Of a DNA stretch of 46,450 nt, positions 1-8,825 are shown piece after piece. The stretch spans positions 1-46,450 of the forward strand of contig CAYZKG010000002.1 in NCBI GenBank assembly GCA_964478915.1, given 5' to 3'. The first letter of the stretch is position 1; each line of letters starts with the position of its first letter. This stretch comes from CAYJUM01 sp964478915 (GTDB lineage: Bacteria > Nitrospirota > Nitrospiria > Nitrospirales > Nitrospiraceae). The notes below the pieces were generated by a model that ran no database searches, had not been told where the DNA came from, and was given only the letters and a program-made list of their open reading frames with translations. The translations under genes were made by a program, and so were the position numbers.

Positions 1-346
1 CGGCATAGGGGTTGTTCTTCTCCGCGCCACCCGTGAAGCCCCACGCGCAACACACGAAGAGCGGGTCCGGCGGTCTGACGTCCAGATCGGAGGAGGCCCG
101 GCCGGCCGGGGTGCCAGATGCCGGCTCACCCGTGTTCCAGTACTGGATGCCAAACAGAAGCTCCGTGTCGGGATTGTCGGCCCACTGGGACCAGACGCGC
201 CCTTTCAGGGTCTTGACGGTTTCACCCTTCATGAGTGGAGCTGGCGGCGCTGCAGGTGCCGGCGCATCGGCAGCGGCCACGTACCCGACAGTAACCAAGC
301 CAAAGACGAAAAAGATGGATACCGCGGCTATGATGACCCTCTTCAT
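1..346 (-). CDS. Secreted protein of unknown function, C-terminus beyond the window edge
   Basis: This minus-strand reading frame starts with ATG at 346 and is open to the window edge, so at least 115 residues are seen and the C-terminus is missing. A strong Shine-Dalgarno (AAGGAGGT) lies just upstream. The product begins MKR followed by a hydrophobic stretch and an AAA-type cleavage region near residue 25, a clear signal peptide, then an Ala/Pro-rich linker. The mature part contains GIQYWNTGEP and a CCAWGF segment with two adjacent cysteines. I do not recognise a family. It has its own promoter (440-468), so it is a separate transcription unit from the M16 peptidase gene upstream. Export to the periplasm or outer face is inferred from the signal peptide only. 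Confidence 0.75.
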   Translation of the reverse strand, partial: MKRVIIAAVSIFFVFGLVTVGYVAAADAPAPAAPPAPLMKGETVKTLKGRVWSQWADNPDTELLFGIQYWNTGEPASGTPAGRASSDLDVRPPDPLFVCCAWGFTGGAEKNNPYA

Positions 347-439
347 CCCTCGCACCTCCTTCATCGGAATTAAGACCCCCAGATCAAATAGCTCAAACGA
401 GCGGCGAAAATCCAGAAGAAAGCAGAGAACGAGGACACA

Positions 440-468
440 ATCGTACTCAAGCCCCTAGGGGTTGTCAA
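440..468 (-). promoter_or_regulatory. Sigma-70-type promoter for the secreted protein
   Basis: Read on the minus strand, a perfect -35 TTGACA (468-463) is followed after 17 bases by -10 TACGAT (445-440). The predicted start of transcription near 433 leaves a leader of about 85 bases before the ATG at 346. A short palindrome (CCCCTAGGGG) fills part of the spacer and could be an operator; that is inference. Confidence 0.65.
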
Positions 469-565
469 GGGAATATTTGGCAGGGTTTCGGCCTTGGACC
501 AGCGACAGAACCGCAAGCATTGACAAGAGCTTAGGCAAATTTTGTGCCGAGCGACGCCAGGCCGG

Positions 566-1825
566 CTAGCTCATGCTTTCTTCGAGGCTACGGCGCGAAA
601 TCGGGCCGAGCGCAGTCACCGAAAGATAGCTGAAATCCAACAGTTCGTGGCCGAGGCGAGCGAGATCGTCGCATGACAGCCGATCGATCTCCGAGATGAT
701 CTCCTCCAGCGGGCTGTGCCGGCCGAGATGCAGCTCGTCCTTCGCCAGCTTGTTCATGCGGCTGTGCGTGCTTTCCAGGCTGAGCATCAGGCCGCCCTTC
801 ATCTGGTTCTTGGCACGAGCCAGCTCCTGGCGATCGACTCCGCCGGTTCGCAGCCTCCGGATCTCCCGACAGACGAGCTCCAGGACCTTGGGCGCTTCGC
901 GAGGACGCGTGGCGGCGTACACGATGATGGTCCCACAGTCGGAGAACGAGTTGAGGTGCGAGTAGATGGAATAGGCCAACCCTCGCTTCTCCCGGATCTC
1001 GCGGAACAACCGGGAACTGACGCTTCCGCCCAGTACGGCGTTCAAGGCATGCACGGCATAGCGATCCTTGTGGCCGATCGGGACACCCTTCAACCCCACG
1101 CAGAGATGGGCTTGTTCCAGCGGCTTGGCTTGCACCTGCAGCCCGCCTTCCAGCCCGGGAGGCCATCGGTCTCGCCCGGAGCTCTCCGACCCGGCCCATT
1201 CGAACCGCCCGAATGCCGAAGACAGAAGAGGCACGGCTTCGGCCCACCGGAAATTGCCGGCGATGGCCAGGACCGTCTGCGCCGGATCGTAATGGCTGCG
1301 AACAAACCCGAACAGATCCTGTCGACGGAGCGCGCGAATCGTCTTCTCTCTCCCCAAGATCGGCCGGCCAAGCGGATGTCGCGGGAAGGCGTGCTGGGCG
1401 TGAAGCTCGTGAACCAACTCTTCCGGGTCGTCCTGCACGGTACGGATCTCTTCGAGCACCACCTGTTTTTCCTTCTCCACTTCTCGGTGGTGGAAGCGGG
1501 AACGGTGAAACAGGTCGCTCAGGAGCGCCAGGGCCGGCTCGAATTGCTGATCCAGCACCTTGAGGTAGAACGTGGTGGTCTCATGCGTCGTGAATGCGTT
1601 GATCTCGCCGCCGAGCGCGTCGATTTCGCGGGAGATCTGAACGGCGGAGCGGGTTCGAGTCCCCTTGAAAAACATGTGTTCGATAAAGTGGGAGAGCCCT
1701 TCCTCGCCGGATCGCTCGTCCCGGGTTCCGACGCCGACCCACACGCCCAGCGTGACGGACTTCACAGTGGGGAGCCGCTCGGCGACGAGACGGACCCCGT
1801 TGTCCAGGACCGCTTTTCGGTACAC
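566..1825 (-). CDS. M16 family zinc peptidase (processing-protease-like)
   Basis: The 419-residue product is a single-unit insulinase/pitrilysin-family (M16) peptidase of the YmxG/PqqL size class. The inverted zinc-binding motif HFIEH lies at residues 46-50, and the third metal ligand, a Glu in VLEEIR, follows about 76 residues later at residue 125-126, as expected for an active member. The C-terminal half holds the M16_C region with the usual 'REKRGLAYS' segment. The start is GTG at 1825; it is the only plausible start, because an in-frame stop lies a few codons upstream inside the repeat. It follows pnp on the same strand, an arrangement common in many bacteria (pnp then ymxG). No signal peptide is visible, so a cytoplasmic location is likely. 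The substrate is unknown. Confidence 0.9.
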   Translation of the reverse strand: MYRKAVLDNGVRLVAERLPTVKSVTLGVWVGVGTRDERSGEEGLSHFIEHMFFKGTRTRSAVQISREIDALGGEINAFTTHETTTFYLKVLDQQFEPALALLSDLFHRSRFHHREVEKEKQVVLEEIRTVQDDPEELVHELHAQHAFPRHPLGRPILGREKTIRALRRQDLFGFVRSHYDPAQTVLAIAGNFRWAEAVPLLSSAFGRFEWAGSESSGRDRWPPGLEGGLQVQAKPLEQAHLCVGLKGVPIGHKDRYAVHALNAVLGGSVSSRLFREIREKRGLAYSIYSHLNSFSDCGTIIVYAATRPREAPKVLELVCREIRRLRTGGVDRQELARAKNQMKGGLMLSLESTHSRMNKLAKDELHLGRHSPLEEIISEIDRLSCDDLARLGHELLDFSYLSVTALGPISRRSLEESMS

Positions 1826-1834
1826 GGGAGCGCC

Positions 1835-2030
1835 TAACCCGCATTATATTCACGAAGCGTGAACAATGCGCCCTACGGGCTTCGACTGCGGCCCTGTCGG
1901 AACAGGGCCTCCGCTCAGGGTTAGCCCTGAGCAGGTGCGAAGCACCGTGTCGAAGTCTGCCAGTAAGCTGGGGGCTTGCTGGCAGACGGTTATGAATGAA
2001 AGCGCGGCTTTCATGAATAATCCGGGCTAA
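1835..2030. repeat. Composite inverted-repeat element between pnp and the M16 gene (copy A)
   Basis: The outer ends are TAACCCGCATTAT and ATAATCCGGGCTAA, related to the termini of the elements at 10056, 17036 and 22604. Each end is itself a small hairpin: 1841-1872 (TTCACG/CGTGAA arms) and 1990-2021 (GAAAGC/GCTTTC arms). The interior is different from the other copies. It contains a REP-like module at about 1879-1955 (TTCGAC, hairpin GGCCCTG/CAGGGCC, core CTCAGGGTTAGCCCTGAG, hairpin, GTCGAAG) and a further hairpin at about 1956-1988 (GTCTGCCAG/CTGGCAGAC). The right end supplies the pnp stop codon. A TATAAT-like hexamer faces the M16 gene at 1843-1848, but no good -35 accompanies it. Confidence 0.8.
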
Positions 2031-4141
2031 CCCGCAGGACGGGAACTCGCCGCCGGGGCGGACGGCGCGGGCATGGCTTCCTTTCGACTCAGACGGATCT
2101 TCCCCTGTTTGTCGATTTCCAGGACCTTGACCAGCACCTGCTGCCCTTCAGCCACTTCGTCCGCTACGGATTTGACGCGATGATGGGCGAGCTGCGAGAT
2201 ATGCACCAACCCATCGACGTTCGGCAGGATCTCGACGAATGCCCCGAAGTCCATGATCTTGCGGACCTTCCCTAGGTAGATCTTTCCGACCTCGACCTCC
2301 TCGGTCAGGCGATTGATGATGTCGATCGCCTTTTGGGCTGATGCCTCGTCCACCGCGGCGATCGAAATGACGCCGGTGTCCTCGACATTGATCTTGACGC
2401 CGCAGTCGGCGATGATCCCACGGATGACCTTGCCTCCGGGACCGATGACATCTCGAATCTTGTCGGGCTTGATCTTCAGCGTGAAGATGCGGGGAGCAAA
2501 GGGTGACAGGTTGGGGCGCGGTGCAGAGAGGGACTCCAGCATTCGCTCCAGGATGTACAGCCGTCCGAGTCGAGCTTGCTCGAGCGCCTGACGCATGAGG
2601 TCGGCCGTGATGCCGGCGATCTTGATGTCCATCTGCAGGGCGGTCACCCCGCGGCGGGTTCCGGTGACCTTGAAATCCATGTCCCCGAGATGGTCCTCCA
2701 AGCCCAGGATGTCCGACAGCACCGTGACCCGATCGCCTTCCTTGATCAGGCCCATGGCGATTCCGGCCACCGGCTCCTTGATCGGCACGCCCGCATCCAT
2801 GAGCGCCAGCGTCCCGCCGCAGACGGTGGCCATCGAGGAGGACCCGTTCGACTCGAGGATGTCGGACACGATCCGCAAGGTGTACGGGAACGACTCCTTG
2901 TCGGGGATGACGGGTTTCAGGGCCCGTTCCGCGAGAGCGCCGTGCCCCACTTCTCTTCTGCCGGGCGAACGAAGAGGGCGGGCCTCTCCCACGCTGAATG
3001 GAGGGAAATTGTAATGCAACATGAACGTACGGTAATACTCTCCCTCCAGGGCATCGATCCGCTGTTCATCTTCGGTCGACCCCAGGGTCACGACCGCCAG
3101 GCTCTGGGTCTCGCCGCGCGTGAACAGGGCCGAGCCGTGCGTGCGGGGCAGAATTCCGACCTCGCACGTCACGGTCCGAATGTCGTTCGGTCCGCGGCCG
3201 TCGGCGCGCACGCCTCGCTCCAGGATCATGTTCCTGACCTCCGAGTATTCCAACGAGTGGAACACCAGCTTGACGTGCCGGCTGCGGTCGGGATCGTCCG
3301 CACTGAACTTGTCAACGGCCTCCTGCAGAACCTGATCCAGTTGCTCCTGTCGCGCGGTCTTGTTCGGGATCAAAATCGCTTCCTGAATCCGCCCGGCGAC
3401 CAGCCGACGCACCTCCTCGGCCAGAGTGGGGTCGATCTGCTCGGCCGTGACGGCTCGCTTGGGCCGGCCGGCCTGAGCCGCCAGCTCCCTCACCTTGGCG
3501 ACGATCTTCTTGATCTCGGCGTGAGCTAATTCAATCGCCGCGATCATGACCGCCTCCGGAAGCTCATTTCCGCCCCCTTCCACCATCATGACCGCATCTG
3601 CGGTGCCGGCCACGACCAGATTCAGGTCGCTGGCCTCGAGCACTTCCAGATTTGGATTGACGATGAACTCGCCGTTGACCCGGCCGATCTTGACGCCGGC
3701 GACAGGACCACTGAAGGGGATATCCGAGATCATCAGGGCTGCGGACGCCGCCGTCATCCCGACCACGTCGGAGGACCCGGTCTGGTCCGCGGATAGCACC
3801 GACACGATCACCTGCGTCTCGCTGTAGTAGGCTTCGGGAAACAGCGGCCGCAGCGGCCGATCGATCAGCCGACTGGTGAGCACCTCCTTTTCGGAGGGCC
3901 GCCCCTCGCGCTTGAAATACCCTCCGGGAATCTTCCCGGCGGCGTAGGCTTTTTCCTGGTAATCGACCGTCAGCGGAAGAAAATCCACTCCGGGCTTCAC
4001 CGCCTGGGAGGCCACCGCCGTGGCTAACACCACGGTGTCGCCGTAAGACGCCAGCACCGCTCCGTCCGCTTGTTTGGCCATTCGTCCTGTTTCAAGCCGG
4101 AGACAACGCCCGGCTACATCGATCTCGACAACATGCAGCAT
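2027..4141 (-). CDS. pnp: Polyribonucleotide nucleotidyltransferase (PNPase)
   Basis: The 704-residue product matches full-length PNPase, which degrades RNA 3' to 5' by phosphorolysis and works with the degradosome. Two RNase PH-type domains flank an all-alpha linker; the second contains FTRGETQ and the MLHYNFPP segment typical of the family. A KH domain follows with the GPGG loop near residue 570, then an S1 domain from about 622 to 690. The C-terminus is a short Ala/Pro/Ser tail with no RNase E-binding signature. The start ATG at 4141 gives the usual N-terminus ending in LETGR. It lies 22 bases after rpsO, the conserved rpsO-pnp pair. The TAG stop lies within the terminal inverted repeat of the element at 1835-2030. 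Confidence 0.97.
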   Translation of the reverse strand: MLHVVEIDVAGRCLRLETGRMAKQADGAVLASYGDTVVLATAVASQAVKPGVDFLPLTVDYQEKAYAAGKIPGGYFKREGRPSEKEVLTSRLIDRPLRPLFPEAYYSETQVIVSVLSADQTGSSDVVGMTAASAALMISDIPFSGPVAGVKIGRVNGEFIVNPNLEVLEASDLNLVVAGTADAVMMVEGGGNELPEAVMIAAIELAHAEIKKIVAKVRELAAQAGRPKRAVTAEQIDPTLAEEVRRLVAGRIQEAILIPNKTARQEQLDQVLQEAVDKFSADDPDRSRHVKLVFHSLEYSEVRNMILERGVRADGRGPNDIRTVTCEVGILPRTHGSALFTRGETQSLAVVTLGSTEDEQRIDALEGEYYRTFMLHYNFPPFSVGEARPLRSPGRREVGHGALAERALKPVIPDKESFPYTLRIVSDILESNGSSSMATVCGGTLALMDAGVPIKEPVAGIAMGLIKEGDRVTVLSDILGLEDHLGDMDFKVTGTRRGVTALQMDIKIAGITADLMRQALEQARLGRLYILERMLESLSAPRPNLSPFAPRIFTLKIKPDKIRDVIGPGGKVIRGIIADCGVKINVEDTGVISIAAVDEASAQKAIDIINRLTEEVEVGKIYLGKVRKIMDFGAFVEILPNVDGLVHISQLAHHRVKSVADEVAEGQQVLVKVLEIDKQGKIRLSRKEAMPAPSAPAASSRPAG

Positions 4142-4163
4142 TCCTGAATCTCCTCTGTGCTCG

Positions 4164-4433
4164 TTATTTTCGAATTCCTAGCCGCTCCAATATCGCGCGA
4201 TAGCGCTCCACATCGACCTGACGCAAATAATCCAACAGCCGGCGGCGGCGGCCGACGAGCCTCAACAAGCCTCTCCTCGAATGATGGTCCTTCCGGTGCA
4301 ACTTGAAATGCTCCGTGAGATACGAGATCCGGTTGGTCAGAATTGCGATCTGGACCTCCGGTGAGCCGGTGTCCGACTCGTTGCGCCGGTACTGCGTGAT
4401 CGCATCCGTTTTCGCCGCTTTCGCCAACGCCAT
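4164..4433 (-). CDS. rpsO: 30S ribosomal protein S15
   Basis: The 89-residue product is S15, a primary binder of the 16S rRNA central domain. Recognisable segments are DTGSPEVQIA, RISYLTEH and LHRKDHHSRRGLL. The open frame extends upstream to 4541, but that extension overlaps truB. The ATG at 4433 gives the standard S15 length and has a Shine-Dalgarno (GGAG) five bases upstream, so 4433 is chosen. It lies between truB and pnp, the classical order. Confidence 0.97.
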   Translation of the reverse strand: MALAKAAKTDAITQYRRNESDTGSPEVQIAILTNRISYLTEHFKLHRKDHHSRRGLLRLVGRRRRLLDYLRQVDVERYRAILERLGIRK

Positions 4434-4458
4434 ATTTTCTCCTTTACCTTCGCACTCT

Positions 4459-5448
4459 TTACTTGAGGCCGCCTGGCGGGTCGGCCAGTACTCTGACAAT
4501 TGCCATGTGCGCCGAGCCGGACGGCGAGGGGGCCGCCTCACCGGAAGGCATCCGCCCGATGGCCAGCAGTCGGCCCGCCTGATCTTTGATTCGAACGGGT
4601 CCGGTGTGCGTCAGTTCAGCGGCGTGCCTCTGCTCGAGCGCTTCCAGCGGGACCGGGACGCCGTGCACGACCCGCGCCGCCGTCTCAGCATCCACGATCA
4701 CGGCGGGAAGCGCCGCAAGCGCCGCATCCAAAGACACCAAGGCCTCCGACAGTCGCCCGACCGCCAGCCGCGACTGGATCTCTTCGATGCTCAGCGCCTT
4801 CTCGAGCGTCAGGGAGCCCACCCGTTGGCGTTCCAGACTGCGCAGGTGCCCTCCAACCCCCAAGGCCTCTCCGATGTCCGCGCACAGGGTCCGGATGTAG
4901 GTCCCTTTGGAGCAGACGATGCGCAACGACACCTCGCGCCCGACTATCCCGGTAATCTCGATCTCATGGATCACCACCTGACGCACTCCACGTTCGACCG
5001 TGCGCCCGGCACGGGCAGCCTTATATAAGGGAACCCCCTCAACCTTCACCGCTGAATACATCGGGGGGAGCTGGGCCACGGGCCCCTGGAACCGTCCGAT
5101 CACCGAGCGCATGGTCTCCTCGGTCAGCCGATCCACCGACTGCCGCTGCAACACCCGGCCGGTGGCGTCCTGCGTATCGGTGGTCTCTCCCAGACGCAAG
5201 ACCGCCCGATACTCCTTATCCCAATCCACCAGGTACTCCGCGATCCGGGTCGCTTTCCCGACCAGCACCGGCAGCACGCCCGTAGCAGCGGGGTCGAGCG
5301 TGCCGGCATGTCCGATCTTCCCGACTCGCAATAAGCCTCGCAGCTTCGCCACCACATCGTGCGACGTCCAGCCGGCGGGCTTGTTGACGTTCAACAGCCC
5401 ATTCCAGGAAGCCACCCCGGTTTCCACGCCCGCCCCCGCCATGACCAT
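4459..5448 (-). CDS. truB: tRNA pseudouridine-55 synthase
   Basis: The 329-residue product forms pseudouridine at U55 in the T-loop of tRNA. The catalytic motif GHAGTLDPAATG carries the nucleophilic Asp at residue 52; NVNKPAGWTSHD precedes it and the conserved CSKGTYIRTL follows in the second half. The C-terminal part resembles the TruB C-terminal/PUA-like extension. The start ATG at 5448 overlaps the rbfA stop as TAATG, which suggests translational coupling. A second ATG two codons downstream cannot be excluded. It is a member of the rimP-to-pnp operon. Confidence 0.96.
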   Translation of the reverse strand: MVMAGAGVETGVASWNGLLNVNKPAGWTSHDVVAKLRGLLRVGKIGHAGTLDPAATGVLPVLVGKATRIAEYLVDWDKEYRAVLRLGETTDTQDATGRVLQRQSVDRLTEETMRSVIGRFQGPVAQLPPMYSAVKVEGVPLYKAARAGRTVERGVRQVVIHEIEITGIVGREVSLRIVCSKGTYIRTLCADIGEALGVGGHLRSLERQRVGSLTLEKALSIEEIQSRLAVGRLSEALVSLDAALAALPAVIVDAETAARVVHGVPVPLEALEQRHAAELTHTGPVRIKDQAGRLLAIGRMPSGEAAPSPSGSAHMAIVRVLADPPGGLK

Positions 5449-5840
5449 TACACGTCCTTCTCGGAAAGTTCGGACTGGTCCCCGGACTGCTCCGGGAGCA
5501 CGCCGCTGAGCAGTCTGAGGATGCGGTCGCCTCGCGGCCCGCTGACATCCTTGTGAAAGCTCAGCTCCGGCGTGTAGCGCAGGTTCAGCCGCCGCCCCAA
5601 TTCGGCCCGGATGAAGCCCGCCGCGTGCTCCAGGCTCGCCATGGTTCCCCCCTCATCCTGAGGCCCCTGCAAGGTCGTCACGTAGACGCGGGCGAGCCGG
5701 AGGTCGCTGGTCATCTCCACGTCCGTGACGGTCACCGCGTCGAGCCGCGGGTCCTTGGCCCTCCGCATGAGGATATCCGCTACTTCCATACGGACTTGAT
5801 CGGCGACGCGATCCGCTCGTTTCGAAACCGGCTTCGGCAT
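5448..5840 (-). CDS. rbfA: Ribosome-binding factor A
   Basis: The 130-residue product is RbfA, a KH-like 30S maturation factor. It shows RADRVADQVRMEVADIL at the N-terminus, DPRLDAVTVTDVEMTSDLRLARVYV in the middle, and the RYTPELSFHKD segment. The open frame extends upstream to 5993 but would overlap the DUF503 gene, and only the ATG at 5840 gives the usual N-terminus. The stop overlaps the truB start. The last 20 residues are polar and rich in Ser, Glu and Asp, typical for a disordered RbfA tail. Confidence 0.94.
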   Translation of the reverse strand: MPKPVSKRADRVADQVRMEVADILMRRAKDPRLDAVTVTDVEMTSDLRLARVYVTTLQGPQDEGGTMASLEHAAGFIRAELGRRLNLRYTPELSFHKDVSGPRGDRILRLLSGVLPEQSGDQSELSEKDV

Positions 5841-5854
5841 GACGTGCTCGTCCG

Positions 5855-6136
5855 TTACAGGATGTCGATCCTGGATTGCACCAACTCCAGGGTTCGCATG
5901 GAGCGGATGAGGTTGATCGCCTGATCCAGAACCTGATTCACGTGCGCGCCCTCGTTGGCCACGCACGCGATCCCCAGCACCGCTTTCTGCCACAGGTCCT
6001 GATCGGCCACCTCCGCGACCGAGACGTTGAATTTGTCCCGCAAACGGTCCTTCAGGCTCAAGAGGATCTGACGCTTGGCCTTGAGGGAGTCGGCGTCCGG
6101 CATGTACAGTTCGACTGTGCAGAGCCCGACAATCAT
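5855..6136 (-). CDS. DUF503 family protein (YlxP-like)
   Basis: This is a 93-residue DUF503 protein, the small factor found between infB and rbfA in Bacillus (ylxP) and many other bacteria. It has the family start MIVGLCTVELYMPDADSLKAKR-like and the internal FNVSVAEV segment. It sits 32 bases after infB and 14 bases before rbfA. A role in ribosome maturation is inferred from location and from work on the Bacillus homologue; no enzymatic motif is visible. Confidence 0.92.
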   Translation of the reverse strand: MIVGLCTVELYMPDADSLKAKRQILLSLKDRLRDKFNVSVAEVADQDLWQKAVLGIACVANEGAHVNQVLDQAINLIRSMRTLELVQSRIDIL

Positions 6137-6168
6137 GCGCGCGGAGCGCGGTGCTCAGAACTCACGTC

Positions 6169-8799
6169 TCAGAGCTTGGCTGCCACCTTGTCAAGGACGT
6201 AGACTTCGAGAACGTCTCCGACCTTGAGATCGTTGAAGTTCTCGACCCCGATCCCGCACTCGTAGCCCTGTTGCACTTCGCGTACGTCGTCCTTGAACCG
6301 CCGCAACGAGCCGATCTTCCCCTCGTACACAGTCACGTGATCGCGGACCACGCGGACGCCGGCGCTGGCCTTCGAAATGCTTCCCTCGGTCACGTAGCAG
6401 CCGGCAATGACCCCGACCTTGGGAATGTTGAACAACTGACGGACCTCCGCGCGACCGAGCACTCGTTCTTTCAGAGTGGGCTCGAGGAGGCCTTCCATGG
6501 AGGCTTTGATGTCGGCGATGGCGTCATAGATGACGGAGTACACCCGGATATCGACTCCTTCCCGCTCGGCGAGGGCCGCCGCCTTGGGCTCCGGCCGAAT
6601 GCTGAAGCCGATGATGACGGCGCGCGAGGCGGAAGCCAACAGCACATCGCTCTCGGTGACGCCGCCGACCCCGCTGTGGATGATCCGGATCTGCACCGCT
6701 TCCGTCGAGAGTTGCTCGATCGCCCTGGACAGGGCCTCAGCGGAGCCCTGGACATCGGCTTTGATCAACACCGCGAGTTCCTTCACCGCCCCTTCGGCGA
6801 TGCGGGAGTAGAGGTCATCCAGGGTCACCCGCGGAAAGCCGGCCGCCAGCTCCGCGGTCCGCTGCTTGTGCAGGCGGGCCTCGGCAATCTCGCGCGCGAC
6901 TCGCTCGTCCTTCACCACCACGAAGGGTTCGCCTGCCGCCGGGACGCTCGGTAACCCGATGACTTCGACCGGCATCGACGGACCGGCTTCCGAGACCTTC
7001 TCGCCGGTGTCCGTGATGAGCGCCCGGACCCGCCCGCTGAAGGATCCGACCACAAACGCATCCCCGACCCGCAAGGTCCCGCCCTGCACCAGCACCGTCG
7101 CCATCGGCCCGCGACCGCGGTCCAGCTTGGCTTCGATCACCGTCCCCTGCGCCGGCCGCCGCACGTTCGCCTTGAGTTCGAGCACCTCGGCTTGCAGCAG
7201 GATCATTTCGAGCAAGGAATCCAGTCCGGTCTTCTGCTTGGCCGAGACCTCCACGAAGATCGTCTGACCGCCCCAGGATTCGGGAATCAAGTTGTGCTCG
7301 GCCAGAGCATGCTTCACCCGATCCGGGTTGGCGCCGGGTTTGTCGATCTTGTTGATGGCCACGATGATGGGCACCTTGGCGGCCGTGGCATGGTTGATCG
7401 CTTCCACGGTCTGCGGCATCACGCCGTCGTCCGCCGCCACCACCAGCACGACGATATCGGTGACCTTTGCGCCGCGTGCGCGCATGGCGGTGAAGGCTTC
7501 GTGACCGGGAGTATCGAGGAATGTCACCTGCTTGCCGTGCACCCGCACGGTGTATGCCCCGATGTGCTGTGTGATGCTGCCGGCTTCCTGCTCGGTGATC
7601 CGGCTCTGCCTGACCGCATCCAGCAGGGACGTCTTGCCGTGGTCCACATGGCCCATGATCGTGATCACAGGCGGTCTGGGCAGCACGAGCTCCTCTTCGT
7701 ACCGCTCCACCGCTTCTTCCAGCAACTGGTCGCCTTCCTTTTCCGACGCGACCTCCACTTTCAAGCCGAGCCCTTCGGCGATGAGCACCGCAGCGTCCGG
7801 GTTCATCGGCTGATTCAGCGTCAGCATCACCCCGGTGTCCATCAGCTTGCGGATGATCTCGGCAGGGCGCTGGCCGACCAGTTCGGCGAATTCCTTCACC
7901 GTGAGCCCGGCGGGCAGCTTGATGACTTTCTTCCGCGGCTTGGTGATCTCGGCGACGGAGGTCGGCTGGGCGTGACGAGTGCGCTCTTCTCGGCGGTGGA
8001 TCGGCAGGGCTCGCAGGTCGTCCCACCGAGCCGCATCCTCGCGGAACTTGAGCACCTCGTCTTCGAGAGGCCGACCGGTCTTCCGGATCTTCCGAAGCTT
8101 TTCCCGGAGCCCGGTGGGCTCGGCTCCGGCGGGCTCCAATTCCAGGCCCTTTTTCTTCTCTGGACGGCGCTCCTCCTGCCCGACCGCCGGGGCAGGAGCC
8201 GGCTTGGCGGTCGCGGCCGGGGCCGGTGGCCAAAGCGGGGGACTCACCCCACCCGGCCCGCCAGGGGGCGGCTCGAGCTCAGGCAGCGCGCCCATGCGCT
8301 CGGACGGTTTCGGGGCGGCAGGCACCGTGGTCGGGGCGACTTCCGGCCGAGGAACGGCTGCCGGGCGAGCGGCCAATGGGGGAAGCGGCGCTTCCCGCTC
8401 CGTCGCAAAGGGCGAAGGAACTTCCCCAGGGGCCCCGGGTATCGTCGCAGTGGGTTCGCCCTCCTCCTCGGTCTTTTTCCGTTTGATCAGGATCCGTCTT
8501 TTGTCCGGTTTTGGCGGCTCCTCGACCATCACGGTCTGGGCTTTGGAGCCGCCGTCTTCACGGGCCTTCGCCTCCCGGGCCACCCTCGCTTTCTGAGGCC
8601 CCGCGTCCTTTTTGTCGCGTTTGGCGCTCTCCTCTCCCCCGAGTTTGGCCTTCGGCATGAACTTCTCAATGGCCCGTTGCACCGCAGCGTCATCGAGCGC
8701 AGTGCTGTGCGAGGCCACCGTGATGCCCATGCGCTTCAACTCGGGGATGAGATCCCGGTTCCCCATCCCGAGCTTTTTCGCCAATTCGTAAACTCTCAT
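6169..8799 (-). CDS. infB: Translation initiation factor IF-2
   Basis: The 876-residue product is IF-2, the GTPase that brings initiator tRNA to the 30S subunit. The N-terminus MRVYELAKKLGM is the IF2_N subdomain. A long Pro/Ala/Lys-rich linker (about residues 55-300) precedes the G domain, with G1 GHVDHGKT near residue 380, G3 DTPGHEAF and G4 NKID. The EF-Tu-like second domain, IF-2 domain 3 and the C-terminal tRNA-binding domain follow. The open frame extends 76 codons upstream into nusA; the ATG at 8799 is chosen because it restores the family N-terminus. It follows nusA by 26 bases. No strong Shine-Dalgarno is visible at 8799. Confidence 0.96.
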   Translation of the reverse strand: MRVYELAKKLGMGNRDLIPELKRMGITVASHSTALDDAAVQRAIEKFMPKAKLGGEESAKRDKKDAGPQKARVAREAKAREDGGSKAQTVMVEEPPKPDKRRILIKRKKTEEEGEPTATIPGAPGEVPSPFATEREAPLPPLAARPAAVPRPEVAPTTVPAAPKPSERMGALPELEPPPGGPGGVSPPLWPPAPAATAKPAPAPAVGQEERRPEKKKGLELEPAGAEPTGLREKLRKIRKTGRPLEDEVLKFREDAARWDDLRALPIHRREERTRHAQPTSVAEITKPRKKVIKLPAGLTVKEFAELVGQRPAEIIRKLMDTGVMLTLNQPMNPDAAVLIAEGLGLKVEVASEKEGDQLLEEAVERYEEELVLPRPPVITIMGHVDHGKTSLLDAVRQSRITEQEAGSITQHIGAYTVRVHGKQVTFLDTPGHEAFTAMRARGAKVTDIVVLVVAADDGVMPQTVEAINHATAAKVPIIVAINKIDKPGANPDRVKHALAEHNLIPESWGGQTIFVEVSAKQKTGLDSLLEMILLQAEVLELKANVRRPAQGTVIEAKLDRGRGPMATVLVQGGTLRVGDAFVVGSFSGRVRALITDTGEKVSEAGPSMPVEVIGLPSVPAAGEPFVVVKDERVAREIAEARLHKQRTAELAAGFPRVTLDDLYSRIAEGAVKELAVLIKADVQGSAEALSRAIEQLSTEAVQIRIIHSGVGGVTESDVLLASASRAVIIGFSIRPEPKAAALAEREGVDIRVYSVIYDAIADIKASMEGLLEPTLKERVLGRAEVRQLFNIPKVGVIAGCYVTEGSISKASAGVRVVRDHVTVYEGKIGSLRRFKDDVREVQQGYECGIGVENFNDLKVGDVLEVYVLDKVAAKL

Positions 8800-8825
8800 C
8801 GCACTGTCCGTTCGGACCGCTCCGC

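Noticed and set aside
716..1837. 373-codon plus-strand open frame
   Set aside because: It is antisense to the M16 peptidase, whose zinc motif and family signatures establish the minus strand as coding.
1843..1848. TATAAT within copy A as a promoter for the M16 gene
   Set aside because: No -35 hexamer lies at a suitable distance and the hexamer is absent from the other copies.
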